From NCBI GenBank assembly GCA_011947345.1, contig JAAVTG010000653.1:24625-88624 (forward strand): a DNA stretch of 64,000 nucleotides, given 5' to 3'. How positions within the stretch are numbered: position 1 is the first letter of the stretch; each line of letters opens with the position of its first letter. Position numbers and translations under genes: made by a program. Below, one piece after another: positions 1-10,354 of the stretch. The DNA is from Phytophthora quininea (taxonomy: Eukaryota; Oomycota; Peronosporomycetes; Peronosporales; Peronosporaceae). The notes below the pieces were generated by a model. That model searched no databases and was not told the DNA's origin. It worked only from the letters and a program-made list of their open reading frames with translations.

Positions 1-196
1 GGAGATGATGCCCCAGATCCATTCGCCGTGCTGCATCCTGTGCGAGCGGCTGGCGGCAGGAGGCAAGCAAGGCTTCCCGTCGGTTAATGTCGCCAGGCTG
101 CACTGACCCTACGAACAGGCGCGTCAATGGACTCACTCCGGTTCGTTTTCCCGTTTATTCACAGTAGAAAGTCCTCGGGGTCGAGAGCCAAGAGCG

Positions 197-3100
197 ATGC
201 TCCACAAGGAGGCGAGGTTGCGCGACGGATGCAGCGGAGGTGACCTCGTGACGGTGCGGCGTTTGGTGGAGCAAGAGGGCGTTTCCATCGAGGCAGAGAG
301 CTCGAGGTACAAGCACAGACCGCTGACCCGCGCGAGTGAGTATGGTCACCTGAAAGTTGTCAAATATTTGCTGGGGCGGGGCGCTCAAGTGGACGCAAAG
401 AACCAAGACGGAACCACGGCGCTGAGTTTCGCAGCAAGTAAGGGCCATCTGGAGGTTGCACAGCTTCTATGGCAGCACCAGCGTGAATGCGTCGGACGTT
501 AACAGGCGGACACCGCTGTCACTGGCTGCTGGAAACGGTCATGAGCAGATGGTCAAGTGGCTGGTTGACATCGATGCTAATGCGAATATTGCAGACGTGA
601 CCGGCAAAACACCACTCTTTTATGCGTGCTACCATAATGAGCTTGAGATTGCCGAGTGGTTAGCTGGGATTGGAGCTGATGAGAATGCAGTCGATATGGA
701 AGGGAAACACTACTTATGGTGGCGTGTAGGAGGGGTTGCTTTAAAATTGCCAAGTGGCTGGTTAAGATCGGAGCTGACGTGAATGCAGCACACACGGAAG
801 GGAGATCACCACTCTTGTACGCGTGTAAGATGGGTAACTTTAAAATTGCCGACTGGCTGGAAGAGATCGGAGTTGAGGTGAATGCAGCAGACCCGAAAGG
901 GAAAACACCCTCATTTAGGCGGGTGACTACGAAATGGTGGAATTTCTGTTAGGGAAGAAGGCAGACCAAGCCTAATCGACAATACTCAACGAGCAGCTCG
1001 GGACTATGCGCCCCGAAATATCAAGGAGCTGCTCCTGTTGAATATTATTCAAGGCCAGCGAAGGTTCCAATCGTCATTAACGTCTCCGCAGTGGTTCATC
1101 CGTGCTACAGAGATCGAACTCGAGGAATTCGAGTCGGCCAAAGACATTGGTGGAGATTTTGTTGGGAGGTGGCTACACTCGGAAGTGGTAATCAAGCTCT
1201 GGATGCCGAGTTCTACCGAGAAGCTGTCGTTTGAGGAGCAGGCGAATCGCTGGTTTGTACTTCGGCACCCAAACATTCAAAAGCTCTACGGCGCGGTATA
1301 TGAACGCTATTGTTTGTTGATTTGTGAGCACATGACGAACGGGTCTTTGGCCGACTATATCGAGACAATCATGTGGAAACGTGAAGACGAGAATGGATCT
1401 CTGGCTGACTCTATCAAGAACATTTTGTGGACTGTAAAATGTTTGTATGAGGCTGCTTTAGGCTTGCAGTTCCTGCATGGGCGGGGTCTGGTGCACGGAG
1501 ATGTCCGACTGGCGAACATTCTCATCGGTGAGGACGGCATCGCGAGGATGGCGAATGTGGCGCACGCTGTTCCAACCCAAAGTAGTGGTGATGAAAAATG
1601 CTCTTTGGCTTCTGACATTCTCGCTTTCGGGAAATGCTTATCACGTGCCAAGTTTCCTTTCAACCCGAAGCTAGGGTACGAGCTTATTGAACTGGAGAAC
1701 GACATGTCTCGTGATCCAGAGGATCGATGCACAATTGCCACCGTCGTTTCTCGGTTAAGAGATTTGCTAGATGTGATGAATGAAAAGGAGGAGCTTCCAC
1801 AGGATTCATGTGGTTGTGACAGTGACGTCTTCGATAAACTGAGCGAGATTGAGGACGCTGTGGACGAGCTCGATAGTGAGCTTTACAGAAACCTACTTGA
1901 TGTACTTAAGAGCTACTGCGAGAGAGTTTTGGATTCTAGTCCTTCCATCAACGCGAAAGCGATTGAAGATGCAGTCATCATCCTCCAAAACATTCTTGTT
2001 GCTATCGATCAGCAGCAATCTAGATCCAATCTAGCGATCCAACGCCTTTCCTCCAGCCGCGCAACAGATTCCTATCTGGATTTCTTTAGGAAGCAAATGC
2101 AGTGCTTCCTTAATGCACTGGGTGCTTCTGCAGTGATCCTCCGTGAATTTGAACAGCAGTGGTGTGGGCTATGTTAGCATCAGATCGATATGTTTGTGTC
2201 TGAGCTAGACAAGTCCCTCACCCTGCTACGCCCTGCTGACGAAGAGGATATGTTAGCTCTATTGCAGCAAGAGAGGCAAAACAAACGGTATTCTCCGGAG
2301 CAGCGCGAGATTATCCAGAAGGCATACGACGAATTAGCTTCAAAGCAATCCGACAGGACGTTTGAACAGCTTCCGGACTGGTTCATTGGGTCGTACGAGC
2401 TCGAAAACGAAAAAAATTCGCTCGTGGTGGCTTAGCGTTGTTTCGCGAGCTACGTGGCTGCAATCGAAGGTGGTTGTCAAGAGAATGATCATGGATAGTA
2501 GTTTCCTGTCATCGGGGAGTCGACAGGAACAGCGCCAAACCTTTCAGAACGAAATCTCGCTGTGGTTCTCCCTGAGCCATCCACATGTCGTGAAGTTGTT
2601 TGGCGGATGCCACATCGGGACGCCGTTCTTCGTATGCGAAGAAGCCACGAACGGCCCACTCGACAAGTACTTAAAAGATCACCCAACCTAAGTGCGGTAG
2701 AAGCTTTACGAGGCTGCTCTAGAACTTGAGTATCTTCATGCGCGAGGCATCGTTCATCGAGATTTAAAATGCGACAGCATCTTGGTCGGTACTGACGGGA
2801 AGGCCAAATTGACAGATTTCGGGCTGAGTGCGCCAGCTAGTGCTGAGGCAGCAGACCAAGGAGCAGTAAGTGGTGCTGTTCGGTGGGTGGCTCCGGAATG
2901 TCTGAACGGGAAGCAGGCAACGTACCCGTCGGATATCTTTTCGCTTGGTATGTGCATCATCCAAGCAGTCAGTGGGCAGGTGCCATGGGGAGGCCGACTG
3001 GACAATGGTGTAGTCCAGGCTCATGTAAAGAAAGGGGAACTGCCTTCACGTCCTCCTCAGTTTACGGACTCTCAGTGGCAACTGGTGGAGAATATGTGCA

Positions 3101-3684
3101 TGTTTGATCCATCCAAACGAGTGCACATTCTTGTCGCCGTCCAAAAGTTGAAGCAGTTTGCAGAAAGCTCGGTGGACAATTCTCCTACATTTTGGAAGGC
3201 CCTTGTGCGCTCGTGGAGGCAGAACCTGCTTCACCTGGCGAGACGAAAACTATCGCGAAATAATATCGACACAAACAATCGAATGGCATCCCAAATCTAC
3301 GAGCTTCTCCTGGACCGCCTCGACAACTTGTACACTCACAATTACGACGCTGTCTTTGGGACTAGCCTCAATGCTATCTCATCGAGAACCATGCAGGCGT
3401 TGACGCAATTGCATGAGCTGAAGTCGACGCTGGATCTTGTGAAATCGGTGTTCAGGGGTTCTTGTTGCTTGACCGGGTTCTTGCGGAGTACTTTATTGCC
3501 TCGGACGCTACCGTGCACGCTTGGGAAGGTGAATGCTCGGCAATTCTGTGTGGTAAAGCCGTTGGCTCCCACGGCGTGGAACCGACAAGAGATGGAGTGG
3601 ACAGTGTTTGTGCAGCATGATCGCACACCGATGGACCAATCCAGGTGTGTCGTTTTTCGTGAAGCTGCTCCCTCTGACCCCTAG
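197..3684 (+). pseudogene. Ankyrin repeat plus tandem TKL-type kinase gene, decayed
   Basis: The first ~250 codons hold ankyrin repeats (motifs such as GHLKVVKYLLGRGA and TPLFYACYHNELEIAEWL) in two alternating frames. From about 1038 a kinase-like domain follows with HGDVRLANIL where HRDxxxxN is expected and no DFG motif, so it is a pseudokinase. From about 2190 a second kinase domain follows with VVVKRM (lysine), [15 protein letters not shown] and an APE-like WVAPECL, which would be catalytically complete, then a C-terminal helical extension. The order ankyrin, pseudokinase, kinase resembles oomycete tyrosine-kinase-like genes that join ankyrin repeats to two kinase domains. Lesions are several frame changes in the ankyrin part, an in-frame TAG at 2175, two or more shifts in the glycine loop near 2400-2450, and in-frame TAA at 2689 and TAG at 2698. 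Their number and variety point to true decay. It converges on the lipid kinase gene downstream. Confidence 0.75.
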
Positions 3685-3853
3685 GACATGGGTGTCCAAT
3701 GTTGAACGGTTGATTTAGGCGTTGATGAAGCACAGTAACTTGACTAGGTGTTCTTTTCTCCAGCACCAACAAACTCGATTTCGATTGAGATATTCACACT
3801 CGCGCTCTCCATTTAACCAGTTAATCAACGTCTTTCTTCTTCTTCTCCATTTC

Positions 3854-5816
3854 CTACTTCTCCGATAACACACACAGTAGCTGCGGCACCACCTCCACAC
3901 GGAACGGACCTGGACCGGGAAACACTTCCCCGTCCAGATTCAACACGTCCTCGACGATCGGTTCGATGATGAACGCCTTGACTTTGTGGTACCCGACCAA
4001 CTCCGACTTGAGGAACGTGTTAGTCACGTATCTCACGGCAATATCCGCTGTCTGCAGCAGGTTGCCCTTGCGGGAGTAAATGAGGTCCATGTTGCCGTCC
4101 GAAGGGTGCGCGTACTTGGTCTCGAAGTACACGTTGGAGCCACTCGCAGACGTAAACTCGGACGTGAAGCTCTGCCACTTGCCGGCGTATTTCTCCTCTC
4201 TGGCTGGATGGAAGATAGCGTCTGCGTCGCCCATCCACTTCTTCTCAGCAGGGTCCGAGTCCGTGTCGTAGACACTGCAGCGCTCCACGTGGTGCTGGTC
4301 TTGAGCGTTCTCGTCGATCATCTCGTAGTAGGTGCGTAGAATCTGCTCGCCCTTTGCGTCCACTGGGGTATTGTCGGACAACACGTAGCTGATCTTGGCT
4401 TCGTGTTTGTGCGGTGCTAGTAGTCCACGTTTGATCTTGAGATACAGGTAGCGGTGCACGCCCAGCCACCGCGTAGCTTCCGACTCGGCCGCAATGTCCG
4501 AGCCGATACCGTAACTGACTCCCGTACAAGCGAACTCGAGTCTTGTCGAGCCGTCCTCGTTGCTGGCTTGGCACGTCATGACGTCCAGCGGTCGGATCTT
4601 GCGTTTGATGATGCAGTAGACCGCAGATTCATGAGAAGGAGTGCCCACACCTTTGCCGAAGGCGTTGTCTGTGCCAGCGCAGATCAATGAGATCGGCGTC
4701 GTCGCCACCAGCGACCGCCACACGTCTTCGTGTCGAGTGAAGACGCCGTTCATGAACTCGCAGACGGTGCCGTCGCCGCCCACGAACACGATCGCTTCGT
4801 ACTTCTTACTCAGGTCGAAGTCCACGCCAATATCGCGGGCGTGACCACCGTAGGAAGTCTCCTCGACATCGCACACGATGCCAGCGACTTCCAATAGCGG
4901 CCTCCAGTGCCCCCAAATTTCTCGTCCACGACGTCGTCCAGAATGAGGATTCACCACCACCTTGATCCTTCGAGTGGCGTTCTCTGGTACTCGAGCCATC
5001 CACTTGACGAACAACTGCAGCGACGTCACCAACTTGTCCGCCGTAGCTTCGTCCGCAAGTCTCATCGTGATGGTGCGATAGCGTCTCATCAACCGACGGT
5101 GGTCTCTACCCCGTCCAGGCGTCATGTAGTGCAGCACCAGGTTGGATTTACTGCCGTCTTCGAATGACGCGCCCAGTAGATCGTCCTTGGCGATCTGGAA
5201 CTCCTTGGCTTTCTTACGGAACAGTGAGATCCTCTGGTAATTGACCCCGTCGCGGTCCACATGGACGGTCATGTGTCGCCAAACTGAACCGACCAGCATC
5301 TCGATCGGAGCTGTCATGTTACATTCTTCCGGGAACTCCCTCAGTTTGAGAGAGTACATTTCACGGACAATCTCTCTCGTGGACGCGGCGGTGGCGAAGC
5401 GGAAGCGCACTTGGCGCTTGTCGATGGCTTCCAACGCAGCGTCACGCAGTGTTCGACCGGCCCAACTTCTGGACCGGGTGAGTCTCAGACTGGTGGGGTC
5501 AGATCCCCGCCATAGCCGTCGTCGTCGTTTGGATCAACGACTTTGGTTGTGGTGGGGACGGCGACGGTGCTGGCCCGTTGGAAGTGGCGCTTGGCGGGGG
5601 ATTGAGTCACCGACGGACGGTTGGCATCTTTCAGCACGCGGTCTCGAACTTCTTTGGTGACGACGTCCGTCTCGGTGCTGGTGTCGGTGCTGGACAGGCG
5701 CTTGGCTTGAGGTTGTCTTCGCTCGACTGGGTCTCGCCAGTGTCAAAGACTTGGGTTGTGCCGTCGATGGTTTTGACCGGGTCGATCTCCTGGGGAGTCA
5801 CTACACTGACTTGCAT
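3854..5816 (-). CDS. Sphingoid long-chain-base / diacylglycerol-type lipid kinase (frame breaks near the N terminus)
   Basis: The main frame (526 codons, from 5434 down) carries the DAGK catalytic signature: VNPHSGRRRG at residues 161-170 and GGDGT at 219-223 followed by E and NG, then a C-terminal lobe typical of sphingosine/ceramide kinases. The enzyme would phosphorylate a sphingoid base or related lipid with ATP, probably at a membrane surface. The C-terminal catalytic frame has no ATG at its beginning. Reading upstream, it continues into a Ser/Thr-rich N-terminal region only if one base is restored in the G4 run at 5495-5498, and again near 5700-5730, to reach the ATG at 5816. A good Inr/FPR start site sits just upstream of that ATG. 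I therefore treat the gene as whole with two apparent one-base losses. Substrate choice between sphingosine, ceramide and diacylglycerol cannot be settled from sequence alone. Confidence 0.8.
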
Positions 5817-5834
5817 GGTGTTGGTGGCAAGGGG

Positions 5835-5852
5835 GAGAAATGGAAAGTGAGC
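5835..5852 (-). promoter_or_regulatory. Oomycete Inr/FPR core promoter of the lipid kinase
   Basis: Read on the minus strand this is GCTCACTTTCCATTTCTC, nearly the oomycete transcription start supra-motif (GCTCATTYYNCAWTTT). It lies about 20-35 bases before the ATG at 5816, the normal short leader length in Phytophthora. It supports that ATG as the true start. Confidence 0.6.
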
Positions 5853-6159
5853 GCATTTCAGAACGTTTGGGTGGCTTGTTGACGGCGGGCGATAAGGCGT
5901 GCAGCGGTAAAGTTTACTCCGGCGTTGTGGAGTAAACTTCCCGTAAATATGGTACAGATCAGCGCTACTCAGGTCGGAGAGTTTGTTTGGACAAGACGAT
6001 GGTAGAGATTTGAGACTGGTACAGATGCGAATAGGCAGGGGATGATTTGAGCTGCGAGACGCTCTGCTTACGGTCCCGGATGATCACTACGGTTGATCTG
6101 ACGCCCGTCGCAGAGGTACAATCGCCAGCACGAAATGGCTAAAGTTGATTAAGTTTTTA
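5853..6159. other. Intergenic stretch, no gene seen
   Basis: Lies between the lipid kinase promoter and the 3' end of the GH17 pseudogene. I see no long reading frame, RNA gene or repeat. It includes a short perfect palindrome near 5910-5940 (TTTACTCC ... GGAGTAAA) of unknown meaning. Confidence 0.4.
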
Positions 6160-7045
6160 TTAAGCGTCTAGTCCTTTGCCTCGTACTGCGGGATGATGAC
6201 GTGCTAAGTCATATGTCGCCAAAAGGTCAAAGAGTTTCTCGTACTCGGCGCCCGAGTAGCTCACGGTGGTGTCGTACATCATGAACCAGTAGGACTGGCT
6301 CGCGCTCTTGGACCCCCACACGTAGTCGTACAAATACTGATGCATGTTGTCGATGAAAGGAACGTTGTCCTCGTAGTTCTCGCCAGCGGACGGCCAACCC
6401 GTCTCGGTCAAGTGCAGCTTGTCGCCTCCAAACTTGGAGCCCATCTGACCCCACTGATCCTGCAGCTTGCCAATTGCCGACTACGACCCAGGCGTGAAGA
6501 ACGGGTAGATGTCGACACCGACGACATCCACAACGTTGTAGAGTTCCCAGGCTCCATCAGCATCCAGAAACTCGTTTATACGCTGCACAGACCCCACCGG
6601 AGTATTGCCGACGCAGTTCTTAATGCGATCAATGAAACCGGCCAAGTCGTCGGCCGAGTACTGGCCAAAGCCGTCATTCAGCAGGTCGTCGTTGCCCACG
6701 TAGACGGCTTCGACAGCCCACGCGTTACGACCGTAGTCGTCGCAAACAGCTTGGATTTCCGAGTCGATACATCGAGGATTGGAGATTTGAACTCAGATGG
6801 CGACCTGGAGATTGACATGAGCTGCCATGTCAACGACGTTGGGTGCCGTTGTACTGGGCCTGGTACGTGCGGATGCTATAGAAATTGGTGGAGATTTGGG
6901 CCATGTCGGAGGCGAGTTCGTCCCAGTTGGCGTCCTGGTGATGCCACGGAGCGCAGCAGACGCCCGTGGACAGAGCTGCGTCGGTGATACCGATGGCGAA
7001 ACTGGCGAAACTGGCGAAAGCAGTGAACTTTGACACCGAAATCAT
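6160..7045 (-). pseudogene. GH17 endo-beta-1,3-glucanase, pseudogene
   Basis: A signal peptide begins at the ATG at 7045, followed by the GH17 N-terminal pattern GVCCAPW and, later, the nucleophile motif LTETGWPS with the downstream SYWFMMYD. The usual acid/base motif VGNE reads VGND in this copy. The family cleaves beta-1,3-glucans, either in the oomycete's own wall or in plant callose. Three separate lesions are visible: a one-base gain in a C run near 6845-6850, an in-frame TGA at 6793-6795, and an in-frame TAG at 6481-6483. Their variety argues for real inactivation rather than one sequencing error. The length without lesions is ordinary for the family, about 295 codons. Confidence 0.8.
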
Positions 7046-7447
7046 GCTGGAGGGTGGTCGATGGTCGATGGCAGTTGGTGTCAGAGCGAATTGAGGAATG
7101 GCAAGATTGGCAAAAAAAAGTCTGCTGACCTGGCATGCAACTGTGCTCGTTCGTCTGAGCAAATTGATAGCAACGGCAAAGCTTATCGTCTATATCGAGA
7201 GCACTTGTTGAGCGGCCAAAAACGAGAAGGAAACAATGGCACCGGGATCATTGTGTCGCCAATCTTGCTGGTAGGGATCCGAAAGGAATTTGCTGGATTG
7301 AAACTTGAAGTGGCTCGAGATGGCGTCAATGCGGGCTTCCCAAACACCAAGTAATCATGTTACTGTTGGAGAGCGGTGCTGTTATCGAACCACTAGCCCC
7401 CCAAGCTTGCCCGTTTCCCACAGCCACCATCGTTCTAAAACTTGTCG
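7046..7447. other. Intergenic stretch with putative GH17 start site
   Basis: No gene is seen. On the minus strand, CCATTCCTCAATTCG at 7087-7101 resembles an oomycete Inr/FPR and would be the former promoter of the GH17 pseudogene. The rest shows no recognisable coding sequence. Confidence 0.35.
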
Positions 7448-7846
7448 CTATGATTCCACGCTACGGATCTCCCTTAACTTCGTGAGATAAACCTGGTAGT
7501 ATTCGTCCCCTTGCGGATACCGTTTGGACGCTCGATTGGATAGGCTTCCCCTTCCAGACAACGCCTGCTTCACGTATGCGGGGGATCTGTCCATGACAAT
7601 CCACACGTCAACTCTCGCCACCATCTCTCTTAAAGAGTGCAACTTGTTGATCGTCGTGGGAAGGCGATACCTGTCAAACATATCCGCCTACTTCTGGTAG
7701 ATCTCGAACTCCTTGCTCGTTTCAAGTTGGTATTGTGGGATGATGTTCAGTTTCAAGGCCGTCAAAACATCGTACGTGGTTGTATCCTTGTGCAGCCATC
7801 TGAGCAGACGATATTTCTCGGCCTTCTGGACGAGTTTCTCAAACTA
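7448..7846 (-). pseudogene. Relic of a tandem LWY-type effector, C-terminal part
   Basis: In one minus-strand frame, a segment aligns by eye with the last two LWY units of the two effectors at 50.8-52.0 kb and 59.5-60.6 kb. It has YRLLRWLHKDTTTYDVL, then a Tyr-rich end (FEIYQK), then VDVWIVMDRSPAYVKQAL and DEYYQVYLTKL. In-frame TAG codons at 7688-7690 and 7844-7846 interrupt it, and no signal peptide or RxLR region remains upstream. It is a dead fragment of a secreted effector gene. The assignment rests on the spacing of Trp, Leu and Tyr rather than on strong identity. Confidence 0.6.
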
Positions 7847-8563
7847 GATGTATGCGTCGGGGTCAAATTACCCTACTGGAGGTGATCACTCACTCTCCTT
7901 GCTGTGAACAGGAGTTCGGCACTGGGATAACGAGCGATGATTACCAAACTGTGGACCTTAGCAACAACAGATTGCTACGAGGAACCCACCGTACTGCCAC
8001 TGATTCCGAAGAGAGAATTGCAGGCGAGTCGATCAAGGCCCCTGTGTCGTCATGTGGGATCTGAGAAGGAAAGTCCGAGGACTACGTCAAGAACAAACTG
8101 GGTCTGTGCAACCTTTTCTGGCGCACGGCTCACAACTCACCCGTTCTTGACACTTAGGCGGAGAAGTCACAGAGTGATCACAAGCACTGAGGACATCAGA
8201 GCCGGCCATGAGCCAGTTTAAGACTTGTGGACGCGGGATAACTTTACGGTCTTCACTTCTTGCCGTATACAAGTGCTAATCTTGAGATGTTAGGCGGAAA
8301 ACAGTACCATCGTTCGTGTATGCTGCATTGGTGTTGATCATGGACGCCTCACCTCAGAGCTATAGACGTTTCCACAGCCGGAATAAAGCGGTTTGACCCC
8401 CCTTCGCCACGAATTAATCACACGATACCGTTCAAGCAGTCGTATTACTGCTAGGAGCAGCGTTCAACAAACCTTCACCAAGAATTTACTAGAGAAGGTC
8501 TGATAACTACTCCAAGTTGTCATCGTACTGTAGGTACAAAATATCACATCGCTCAGCGATAAA
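7847..8563. other. Gene-free stretch
   Basis: Only short frames without family resemblance occur here. The left edge may contain unrecognisable upstream remains of the effector relic. No RNA gene, repeat or transposon end was recognised. Confidence 0.4.
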
Positions 8564-10248
8564 CTAGAAGTACCTGCCTGCCTCAGGCAACGTCTCGAGC
8601 CAGCGCAGCAAGCTCAAGTGATGACATTCACGTGCTTTGTCCACAACATCCTCATAGCCGAAATGCCATCGATCGTGACCGTACAACCACTGCAACAGCT
8701 CCAGATCCCCTCTCCGCTGCATCCACTGTCTTAGGCAGTCGAGAACGAAGCCGTTTATGGTCTTTCAGGAACTGCAGTACTAGAACCGATCGGCTCTCGC
8801 TTGCTAGTGCAGTGCAGTACTCGCTGCGATTCTTGTACAAGAATTCCACAATCTCAACGTGGCCATTGCGAGCGGCAAAGTCCATGGCATCAGTCGTGCA
8901 GCCTTCTTTACGATTATCGTGGAGGTATTTGACGACATTTAAGTAGCCGTTTTCAGCAGCACGATCCATCGCTGCCGACGTGCAGCCAGCACTTTTAACA
9001 TTTTCATGCAGCCAGCGAACAATTTCTAAATATCCACCGGCAGCAGCAGCATCCATGGCATGTCGAGTGAAGCGATAACCCTGTAGATGCAGCCACTGAA
9101 TAAACGCGAGATCGCCTACACTGCCAGCTCCATCCACGCGAATACGATGTCGCTGGTGAGCTAGACAGCTAAATGTCTCTTCTAACCACTCGATTACCTT
9201 ATGATGGCCTCCAGTTGCAGCACCGCGAACTGCGTGAGCTCGTCGACAATGCACTTGGTAGCCATTCTCGTGCAGCCACTGCAACACCCCAAATGACCGC
9301 TTTTCGCAACTTCATAGAGCTGATTCGTGTAGATTTCAATCCGAAAGCGGCGGTTGTACACAGCCGCTGAATCCGAAGCGAAATCGTGGAGCCACTGGAG
9401 AATCTCCCTGTGTCCATACACCACCGCAGCAATCAACGCCGCTTGTGTCCACGACGTGTAGGCCACTTCCACGGTCTGCATCACGTACTTGACAATGTCC
9501 AAATGCCCTGCAGCGATGGCATTTTCTAATGACCTAAACGTCCTAATCTCGTAGTACCTCGATTCATTGAGCCACTTCACCACGTCCAGAAACCCATTGG
9601 TGATGGCCATCTCCAGTCCTCTTCTCGTGCATCGATTGCCCACATGAGCGTCCAGATAGTGCACAATGTCCATGTGGTCATTAGCCACTGCAGCGTCCAT
9701 GACGTTCCACCCGAAGGCGTACGGGCCTTTGGTCTCGCAGAACCACTGCACTAAGTCTAATCGCCCACTGGCTGCAGCTTGAGCCACTGCATCTTGGGAG
9801 TCTACCGCTGCGTCCTCCTCCATCTTGTTGGGAAATTCACTATGGAGATAGCGTAGGACATCCAGTCGACCGCTGTAGAGAGCGGCTCGTTCAGCGCCGT
9901 GGAATTTGCCCTTAGGGTAGTAGACGGACCGCAGCCAGCGGATACCTGCGAAGAAACCTTGAGAGGCGGCGGAATTGAGTGCCGACTGGAACTGGAACTG
10001 TTTGTAAAGACGGATGAGCTCGGAGGACCATTTCGACAGCTTCTTTTTCTCTCGTTGAGACGCGAGCAATAGCAACGAGAGCGAATTGGAGTTCGGAGGT
10101 TGGTGGAGGACGGCGGTGGACACGGAAAGCACGCGCGAGACGTCCAGGTACGACTTTATGTCGGAGACGACGTGGTCGAGGTGGTCGACGGGGAAAAGTG
10201 GCGCAGTACGACGTCCACGCAGACGAAGTCGGGCACTGACTCGACCAT
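8564..10248 (-). CDS. 28-residue-repeat ankyrin-like protein (three apparent one-base losses)
   Basis: From the ATG at 10248 the protein begins with a short domain (FVCVDVVLRHFSPVDHLDHVV) and then about 14 ankyrin-like repeats of the GHLDIVKWLH type, ending LPEAGRYF at the TAG at 8564. Continuity needs one base restored at each of three four-base runs: 10190-10197 (G4A4), 9287-9290 (C4) and 8707-8710 (C4). The encoded alignment runs smoothly across each site, so I regard these as probable sequence errors and the gene as intact. Repeats of this kind bind proteins; no enzyme domain is present. It is head to head with the ankyrin gene starting at 10355, about 106 bases between the two ATGs, so the pair probably shares a promoter. 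Confidence 0.75.
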
Positions 10249-10289
10249 GACGTTGGAAGAGGAAGTGATTCGGATCATCCGGAAGGGAA

Positions 10290-10315
10290 GATACTATGGT
10301 ATATACCAGATAGTA
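10290..10315. repeat. Near-perfect palindrome in a divergent promoter
   Basis: GGTATATACC is flanked by ATACTAT and its complement ATAGTAT, with two extra bases on the right. It is centred in the short gap between two oppositely transcribed ankyrin genes, so it may be a shared regulatory site or TATA-like element. It could also be chance in AT-rich DNA. Confidence 0.4.
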
Positions 10316-10354
10316 TTGCATCCGGAATGATATATTCGTCGTATACAACGCGAA

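Noticed and set aside
6340..6987. 215-codon plus-strand frame over the GH17 gene
   Set aside because: Antisense shadow; the minus strand carries the GH17 motifs and a signal peptide.
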